A DNA stretch of 15,991 nt from JANLYQ01 sp031365725 (lineage in GTDB: Bacteria; Actinomycetota; Actinomycetes; JACCUZ01). Each line of letters begins with the position of its first letter. The first letter of the stretch is position 1. A model generated the notes under the pieces. That model ran no database searches and was not told the origin of the DNA. It saw only the letters and a program-made list of their open reading frames with translations. Made by a program: the position numbers and the translations under genes. Below, one piece after another: positions 7,807 through 12,283 of the stretch. The stretch spans positions 1-15,991 of the forward strand of contig JANLYQ010000121.1 in NCBI GenBank assembly GCA_031365725.1, in the 5' to 3' direction.

Positions 7807-7846
7807 CAGTCGCCACAACAGGCGTGGGTGCCTGTTGAGGCGACTG
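7807..7846. terminator. Bidirectional hairpin terminator candidate
   Basis: A 17-bp stem with one mismatch (arms 7807-7823 and 7830-7846) closes a 6-base loop GTGGGT. It lies 18 bp after the epimerase stop and about 30 bp after the stop of the convergent zinc-finger gene, so it could end both transcripts. There is no run of T on either side, as is common for actinobacterial terminators. Confidence 0.7.
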
Positions 7847-7875
7847 TTGGCCTGTTGTCGTTCCGCTGTGCGCCG

Positions 7876-8138
7876 TCACGGGTGCTGGCGGCTCGGCAAC
7901 CCCTCGACGAGGAACGCCACCTGTCCTCGTAGCACCACACCCAGTCCTCACCTGGCTCAATGGACTGGACGAGCGCATCAGCAGTGGCCCGGAAGTGAGC
8001 GGTGGCGTGCTTGTTGGGCGAGTTGTCGCAGCAGCCCACGTGTCCGCACGCCAGGCACATCCGTAAGTGCAACCAGCTGCCACCGGACGCGGGACAGTCC
8101 TCGCAGCCGTTGATGCTTGGCGCTGCTGAGTCGTCCAT
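7876..8138 (-). pseudogene. UBP-type zinc-finger protein with a 3' frameshift
   Basis: The first 70 or so residues match small bacterial UBP-type zinc-finger proteins: CEDCPASGGSWLHLRMC, CGHVGCCDNSPNKHATAHF and EPGEDWVWCYED, with the Cys/His pairs that bind zinc. In the family the chain goes on to a short VAFLVEG-like tail. Here that tail (VAFLVEGLPSRQHP then TGA at 7876-7878) is present but in the next frame. GAC (7923-7925) is followed on the minus strand by AG where a full codon such as GAG is expected, so one base appears deleted at 7921-7922. Restored, the product would be 87 residues, the normal length. As read, the original frame runs on through the hairpin and into the epimerase gene to 7701 (145 residues). 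All zinc ligands lie before the shift, so the product may still fold; a sequencing error is also possible. Function of the family in bacteria is unknown. Confidence 0.8.
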
Positions 8139-8168
8139 CTGGCTCAGGTGCGTTCAGGCGCCAGCCAT

Positions 8169-8174
8169 GTCATA
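8169..8174 (-). promoter_or_regulatory. Candidate -10 element of the zinc-finger gene
   Basis: On the minus strand this reads TATGAC, a good match to the -10 consensus, about 30 bases before the ATG at 8138. It would give a short leader of some 20-25 nt. No -35 box was identified with confidence. Confidence 0.3.
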
Positions 8175-8210
8175 CCTCCGTCGAGGGACGCAGTCGTCAC
8201 CACGCTTGGC

Positions 8211-8244
8211 GAGCAGGCGCCTCACCAGGTGCTGGCGCCTGCTC
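8211..8244. promoter_or_regulatory. Strong inverted repeat in a divergent promoter region
   Basis: GAGCAGGCGCC (8211-8221) and its exact complement GGCGCCTGCTC (8234-8244) flank a 12-base centre that itself holds CACC-A-GGTG (8223-8231). The whole forms a near-complete 34-nt palindrome. It lies between the zinc-finger gene (minus) and the nucleotidyltransferase gene (plus), about 44 bp before the candidate -10 of the latter. It may be an operator or a transcript hairpin; no gene end points at it, which argues against a simple terminator. Confidence 0.6.
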
Positions 8245-8287
8245 CGGCGACTTTCGCCTGGCGTCGTCCGACTCCGCTGGGTCCCCA

Positions 8288-8293
8288 TAGGCT
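8288..8293 (+). promoter_or_regulatory. Candidate -10 element of a leaderless nucleotidyltransferase transcript
   Basis: TAGGCT lies 6 bases before the GTG at 8300. No Shine-Dalgarno sequence is seen in GATTCT. This supports GTG at 8300 over the in-frame ATG at 8312. Confidence 0.45.
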
Positions 8294-8299
8294 GATTCT

Positions 8300-9208
8300 G
8301 TGCGGCGGGCGATGGCGATCCAGGGAGACACTTCGCTTCCCCCCGGCTTTGACCACCCGCACGCTTCGGACCTCGCCCGGCGGATTGCCGAGCAGGGGAT
8401 GATCCTCCGCACCCAGGTCGGATCCGGGGTGCACGGGACCGCGGTCAGCGGACAGGACGACCGCGACGAGATGGGCATCTGCCTGGAACCGCCTCAGTTC
8501 GTCACAGGCCTGGCGCGTGTCCCCAGCGGAGTCGCTGGTCAGCAGCCAGTTGTCGCCTTCGAACAGTACGAACGGCACACCGTGTGGGACCAGCAAGGGG
8601 GTCTGGCAAACCGGTCCGGGCCGGGTGACCTCGACGTGATCGTGTACTCCGCCCGCAAGTGGGCCCGCCTGGCGCTCGGCGGCAACCCGACCGTGCTCCT
8701 TGTTCTGTTCACACCGGACGAGGAGACGATGCACCGCACGGAGGCGGGCGCAGAACTTGTCACCAATGCACATCGGTTCCTCTCGCAGCAGGTCGCAGAT
8801 CGATTCTTGGGCTACCTGCGGGCGCAGAAGGTCGCCATGACAGGCGAGACCGGGGCGCACACGAACCGGCCTGAACTTGTGGCCGTTCACGGCTACGACA
8901 CGAAGTACGCGATGCATGCTCTGCGGCTCGGACGGCAGGGCCACGAGCTCCTGTCGACCGGCACCATCACCCTGCCCATGCCGGTTCGGGACCGCGACTA
9001 CCTCCGAGCCGTCCGTCGAGGGGAACGCCCGCTGCGCGAGGTTGTCGCCGCCGTCGAGGCCGCCGAAGCCGATCTCGAGCGCTTGCGCGAAGCGCCCGGC
9101 GTGCCGGCCCAGCCCGATCGACGATGGGTTGATGAATGGTTGCACCGGAGCCATCAGGACTACTGGCGGCGGGCCGACCTCGTCGACTTCGACCAGATGA
9201 CCCGGTGA
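8300..9208 (+). CDS. RlaP/YcgL-like nucleotidyltransferase (COG3541 type)
   Basis: This 302-residue protein belongs to the DNA polymerase beta-type nucleotidyltransferase superfamily. Visible are the GSxxHG element (GSGVHG, residues 41-46), the metal-binding DRD (Asp54, Asp56), and the later acidic strand GDLDVIVYS (Asp110/Asp112). These are followed by the family-typical RKWARLALGGNPTVLLVLF and by a helical C-terminal half with KYAMHALRLGRQGHELL and a TGTITLPMP turn. Relatives are called RlaP because some lie next to RNA ligases and are proposed to act in RNA repair; no RNA ligase is visible here, so the substrate is unknown. The start was set at GTG 8300; ATG at 8312 is possible. It is divergent from the broken zinc-finger gene and ends 12 bp before the convergent secreted-protein gene. 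Confidence 0.85.
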   Translation: MRRAMAIQGDTSLPPGFDHPHASDLARRIAEQGMILRTQVGSGVHGTAVSGQDDRDEMGICLEPPQFVTGLARVPSGVAGQQPVVAFEQYERHTVWDQQGGLANRSGPGDLDVIVYSARKWARLALGGNPTVLLVLFTPDEETMHRTEAGAELVTNAHRFLSQQVADRFLGYLRAQKVAMTGETGAHTNRPELVAVHGYDTKYAMHALRLGRQGHELLSTGTITLPMPVRDRDYLRAVRRGERPLREVVAAVEAAEADLERLREAPGVPAQPDRRWVDEWLHRSHQDYWRRADLVDFDQMTR

Positions 9209-9220
9209 CCACCTGGGGCA

Positions 9221-10408
9221 CTACTGGAGGCACGCGTAGAGGGTGCCGGAGTCCACAAGAAACGGGACAGCCAATTCGTACGCCCGATTCCCGTCTCCCC
9301 CGTCGAGGAACGTCTGGGTGATGCCGTAGTAGTAGCCGGGGGCGAACGTGAAGCTGTGGTTCGCAGCTTGCCCGGTCGCGGCGTCGTACCACGCCGTTGC
9401 CAGGAACCGACCGCTCCCGTTCCAGCCGCTCGAGCCCAGGTAGGTCCATTGGCGGGTTCGCGGGTCGTAGGTCCAGAAGTTGTTTCGGTAGTAGTCGGTG
9501 ACGCTGGCTCCATCGCTCACCATGTTGGGATCAGTCACCGTCATTTGCGATACGCCGCTGTAGGAGCAGGTGTTGGTGCCGCCGTGGATGCTGAAGCCCT
9601 GCCTGCTGGTCACGGCATTTGCTGTTCCGCCCGGCGCAAGGTCCCTTGCCTCGTAGACCGCGGGACCGCCCGTGGGTGGCGGGGTCGTGGGCGGTGGCTG
9701 CGCGCCGGTCACCGGAGCGGCCACGCCGGCCACGTTGACGAGGGCGCGGCCCTCGGAGTGGTCGCGGTGAGCCGCGAGGACGACCCGGAACCACTGGCTG
9801 CCGACGTTCGGAACCGAGAACCCGGTCGCGGCCTGCGATGCCACGTTCAACGTGCCGGTGCCGATGCTCTTCCAGGTCATCCCGTCAAACCATTGGTAGG
9901 TGACCGCCGTCCCCGCATGGCTGGGGGCAACCGACGTGGTCAACGTGACGCTTTGGCCGGTCAACACGCTCGCAGCACTGGCAGTCAGGGTTGTGCGTGG
10001 CCTGACCAGCGTGGTCACCGCGCGCGAGGAGGCAGCTCGTCGGCCGCTCGTTCCCGGAAAGAAGGCAAAGTACCGAGTGTTCGTTCCTGGCCGCGCCAGG
10101 ACGTGGAAGCGTCCAGTGCCGGTCGTTCGAACAGTGGCCACACGCGACCAACGTCTTGCGGCGGAACCTCGGCCATAGACGACGACCTGCACATGCCCCG
10201 TGCCGGCGCCGCCCGACAGGATCCGACCAGCGACCGTGGTGAACGAACCATAGGTCAGCTCCGGAATCGTCTGGATCTGCACGGTGCTGCGGGTGGCTGC
10301 ACCGGCAGGGACGACGGCGACGCTCGACGCGGCGAGCACGAGAACCGTCGCCGCCCCCGCCCGACGCCAGTTCCACAACGACCGTCGTCGACCGCCGAAC
10401 ACCGCCAT
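9221..10408 (-). CDS. Secreted protein with Ig-like domain and unrecognised C-terminal domain
   Basis: The 395-residue product begins with an Arg-rich n-region and a hydrophobic stretch (about 17-33) ending in PAGAA, a likely Sec signal peptide cleaved near residue 37. A beta-rich segment follows (about 40-130, TVQIQTIPELTYGSF...), then an Ig-like domain (about 133-225) with YQWFDG and WFRVVLAAH. A Pro/Thr linker (QPPPTTPPPTGGP) leads to a Tyr/Trp-rich C-terminal domain of about 130 residues with two Cys (TCSYSG and the near-terminal YACLQ) that could form a disulfide. I do not recognise this last domain; an adhesive or carbohydrate-binding role is a guess. ATG at 10408 was chosen because GGGGGG (10416-10421 on the complement) lies 7 bases ahead and the signal peptide starts there; the frame is open to an earlier start at 10456 without such support. 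No sortase motif is seen. Confidence 0.85.
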   Translation of the reverse strand: MAVFGGRRRSLWNWRRAGAATVLVLAASSVAVVPAGAATRSTVQIQTIPELTYGSFTTVAGRILSGGAGTGHVQVVVYGRGSAARRWSRVATVRTTGTGRFHVLARPGTNTRYFAFFPGTSGRRAASSRAVTTLVRPRTTLTASAASVLTGQSVTLTTSVAPSHAGTAVTYQWFDGMTWKSIGTGTLNVASQAATGFSVPNVGSQWFRVVLAAHRDHSEGRALVNVAGVAAPVTGAQPPPTTPPPTGGPAVYEARDLAPGGTANAVTSRQGFSIHGGTNTCSYSGVSQMTVTDPNMVSDGASVTDYYRNNFWTYDPRTRQWTYLGSSGWNGSGRFLATAWYDAATGQAANHSFTFAPGYYYGITQTFLDGGDGNRAYELAVPFLVDSGTLYACLQ

Positions 10409-10460
10409 GACCAGTCCCCCCGAACGTTGGGTCCGAGTCGCGCATCGAGCCCGCACATCC

Positions 10461-10472
10461 GTGACCTGTCAC
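10461..10472. promoter_or_regulatory. Perfect 5+5 palindrome, candidate operator
   Basis: GTGAC-CT-GTCAC is a perfect inverted repeat with a 2-base centre. On the complement it reads TGTGACAGGTCAC, somewhat like a Crp/Fnr-type half-site pair but with a shorter spacer, so I do not assign a regulator. Confidence 0.4.
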
Positions 10473-10640
10473 AGATTTTGGTGCGCAGCGTGAGGCTTCG
10501 ACATCAGAGAGCGACAGGTGAGTAGACGCTCAGGCGGACCCTAGCGCCGAGCGCACATGCAGCGCAGGCGATTGATTCTCCGGACGCCTCGCGGTCGCGG
10601 AGCCGGTGCCGACGCGAGCCCGCGCAATCCCGGCAGCGGG

Positions 10641-10646
10641 CATGAT
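10641..10646 (+). promoter_or_regulatory. Candidate -10 element of ligC
   Basis: CATGAT is one base from TATGAT and ends 6 bases before the GTG at 10653, the same geometry as the other leaderless candidates in this window. No Shine-Dalgarno site lies at a normal distance. Confidence 0.3.
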
Positions 10647-10652
10647 GGCCGG

Positions 10653-11717
10653 GTGCGCCTGCCTGTGATGCCTCCCGTCGGACCGATGCTCGCCAAGTCC
10701 GTCAAGGCGGTTCCGGTCGGCAACTTCCGGTACGAGCCGAAGTGGGACGGCTTCCGCTGCATCGCGTTCCGGGACGGCAACGAGGTCGAGCTCAGCAGCC
10801 GCGGCGAGAAGCCGCTGACCCGCTACTTCCCCGAGGTTGTCGAGGCGCTGCGGGAGAACCTCCCCTACCGCTGCGTGGTCGACGGCGAGATCGTCATCGC
10901 GACCGGTGACCGGCTCGACTTCGAGGCCCTGCTGCAGCGCATCCACCCGGCCGCGTCTCGCGTCGAGCGGCTGGCTGCCGAGACCCCCGCGTCATTCGTC
11001 GCCTTCGACCTCCTCGCGGTCGACGACGAGTCGTTGATGGACCAGCCGTTCAGCCTGCGCCGCGAACGGCTGGAGCAGCTGATGACCTCCGCCGACGCGC
11101 CGGTGTTCCTCACCCCTTCCACCGACGACCCAGAGGTGGCGCAGCGCTGGTTCGAGGTCTTCGAGGGTGCCGGGCTCGACGGGGTGATGGCCAAGCCGAC
11201 CGACGGCACCTATCAGCCCGACGTACGCGCGATGAACAAGATCAAGCACGAGCGCACCGCCGACTGCGTGGTCGCGGGCTACCGCTGGCACAAGTCCGGC
11301 GGCGTCGTCGGCTCACTGCTGCTTGGGCTGTATGACGACGAGGGCCACCTGCAGCACGTCGGGGTGTCGGCGTCCTTCACGGCAGCCCGCCGGGCCGAGC
11401 TGGTGACCGAGCTCGCGCCGTACGCCGTGTCCGACCTGCAGGGTCACCCCTGGGCGGCCTGGGCGGAGTCGGAGGCGCACGCGGCCGACCGCCTGCCCGG
11501 CGCCGTGAGCCGCTGGAACTCCACCAAGGACCTCAGCTGGGTGCCGTTGCGGCCCGAGCTGGTCGTCGAGGTGAAGTTCGACCACATGGAGGGCACCCGG
11601 TTCCGGCACACCGCCTTCTTCAGGCGCTGGCGCCCGGACCGCGAGCCGACGTCCTGCACCTACACCCAGATCGAGCGGCCCGTACGCTTCGACCTGGCCG
11701 AGATCCTGCACCCCTGA
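10653..11717 (+). CDS. ligC: ATP-dependent DNA ligase, LigC type
   Basis: LigC seals nicks in DNA using ATP and in mycobacteria works with a primase-polymerase in excision repair. The 354-residue product begins VRLPVMPPVGPMLAKSV, very like mycobacterial LigC N-termini. Nucleotidyltransferase motifs are clear: motif I EPKWDGFR with adenylated Lys30, SSRGEK (Ia), VVDGEIV (III), GLDGVMAK (IV), and NKIKHERTADCVV (V). The OB-fold follows with KFDHMEGTRFRHTAFFRRWRPD (motif VI region). There is no polymerase or nuclease domain, so this is the stand-alone ligase. GTG at 10653 was chosen by family match and length; ATG at 10668 would lose conserved residues and the open frame back to 10557 is not family-like. 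The Usp-like gene follows after 66 bp. A cognate-type polymerase fragment is at the right end of the window. Confidence 0.93.
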   Translation: MRLPVMPPVGPMLAKSVKAVPVGNFRYEPKWDGFRCIAFRDGNEVELSSRGEKPLTRYFPEVVEALRENLPYRCVVDGEIVIATGDRLDFEALLQRIHPAASRVERLAAETPASFVAFDLLAVDDESLMDQPFSLRRERLEQLMTSADAPVFLTPSTDDPEVAQRWFEVFEGAGLDGVMAKPTDGTYQPDVRAMNKIKHERTADCVVAGYRWHKSGGVVGSLLLGLYDDEGHLQHVGVSASFTAARRAELVTELAPYAVSDLQGHPWAAWAESEAHAADRLPGAVSRWNSTKDLSWVPLRPELVVEVKFDHMEGTRFRHTAFFRRWRPDREPTSCTYTQIERPVRFDLAEILHP

Positions 11718-11783
11718 CCAGTCCTCGCCGCGACCGTCCCTGCACGTCACAGCCACATCACCGCCCAGACCGGAAGGCCCGCG

Positions 11784-12257
11784 TTGTACACGATCCTGCT
11801 GCTCAGCGAGACGACCCTCACCGAGCACGATGCCCGCCGCGTGGCTGAGCTGCACGGCACCGACGAGGTCAGCGTGCACGTGCTGGTGCCGGCCGACGCC
11901 GAGCACAGCCGCCTGCTCGAGGCCCTCGACGAGATCGCCCTCGGCCGTCTCGGGGACTCCCACGACGACGACGCCACCCCCCAGGAAGCCGAGGTCGAGG
12001 CGATGCACGCGGTCAACGCCTCCACCGCCCTGCTGACTGCTGCCGGACTCGCTGCCAAGGGCTCGGTGACCGGCTCCGACCCGGTGCCGGCCGCGATCGA
12101 GGCGGCGGGCGCCGGCGACGCGGACGAGGTGATCGTGGTGACCCCACCGCACCCCGTCGAGGACGGTCTGCACCGCGACTGGGCCTCGCGGCTGCGCGAC
12201 GGACTCGCGTTGCCGGTGCTGCACATCGTCTCGGGCACCGACCGCATCATCAGCTGA
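11784..12257 (+). CDS. Usp-like small protein, function unknown
   Basis: This 157-residue acidic protein starts with a hydrophobic beta strand (TILLLSETTL), then alternates helices and strands (VSVHVLVPA, DADEVIVVTPPHPVED, LPVLHIVSG). This is compatible with a Rossmann-like universal-stress-protein fold. The ATP-binding GxxGxxxxS signature of classical Usp proteins is not evident, so the call rests on fold pattern only and the function is unknown. The start is TTG at 11784, supported by GGAAGG (11772-11777) with a 6-base spacer; no closer ATG gives the first strand. It lies 66 bp after ligC, with no visible terminator between, so the two may be cotranscribed. The subtilase gene starts 26 bp after its stop. 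Confidence 0.7.
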   Translation: MYTILLLSETTLTEHDARRVAELHGTDEVSVHVLVPADAEHSRLLEALDEIALGRLGDSHDDDATPQEAEVEAMHAVNASTALLTAAGLAAKGSVTGSDPVPAAIEAAGAGDADEVIVVTPPHPVEDGLHRDWASRLRDGLALPVLHIVSGTDRIIS

Positions 12258-12283
12258 CCCCGGCCACGAGTGAGGCACCCGGC

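Larger units (their letters stand above)
10409..10652. promoter_or_regulatory. Divergent regulatory spacer between secreted-protein gene and ligC
   Basis: This spacer of about 244 bp has no convincing gene. It contains the palindrome GTGACCTGTCAC (10461-10472), whose core ACCTGTC recurs inverted as GACAGGT at 10513-10519, suggesting paired binding sites. The palindrome lies 53 bp before the secreted-protein start. Toward ligC the frame is open upstream to 10557, but the residues are Arg/Gly-rich and not family-like. A -10-like CATGAT (10641-10646) ends 6 bases before the ligC GTG. Confidence 0.5.

Noticed and set aside
6493..7818. 441-codon minus-strand frame opposite the epimerase
   Set aside because: It mirrors the third-position GC bias of the real gene; no recognisable domain, and it runs through the divergent promoter.
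9356..10525. 389-codon plus-strand frame opposite the secreted Ig-like protein
   Set aside because: No domain; the minus-strand protein has a signal peptide, a Shine-Dalgarno site and ordered domains.
10557..10652. N-terminal extension of ligC from ATG 10557
   Set aside because: The added 32 residues are Arg/Gly/Pro-rich and absent from LigC proteins; GTG at 10653 gives the normal N-terminus.
11313..12278. 321-codon minus-strand frame across ligC and the Usp-like gene
   Set aside because: Spans two supported plus-strand genes and has no recognisable features.
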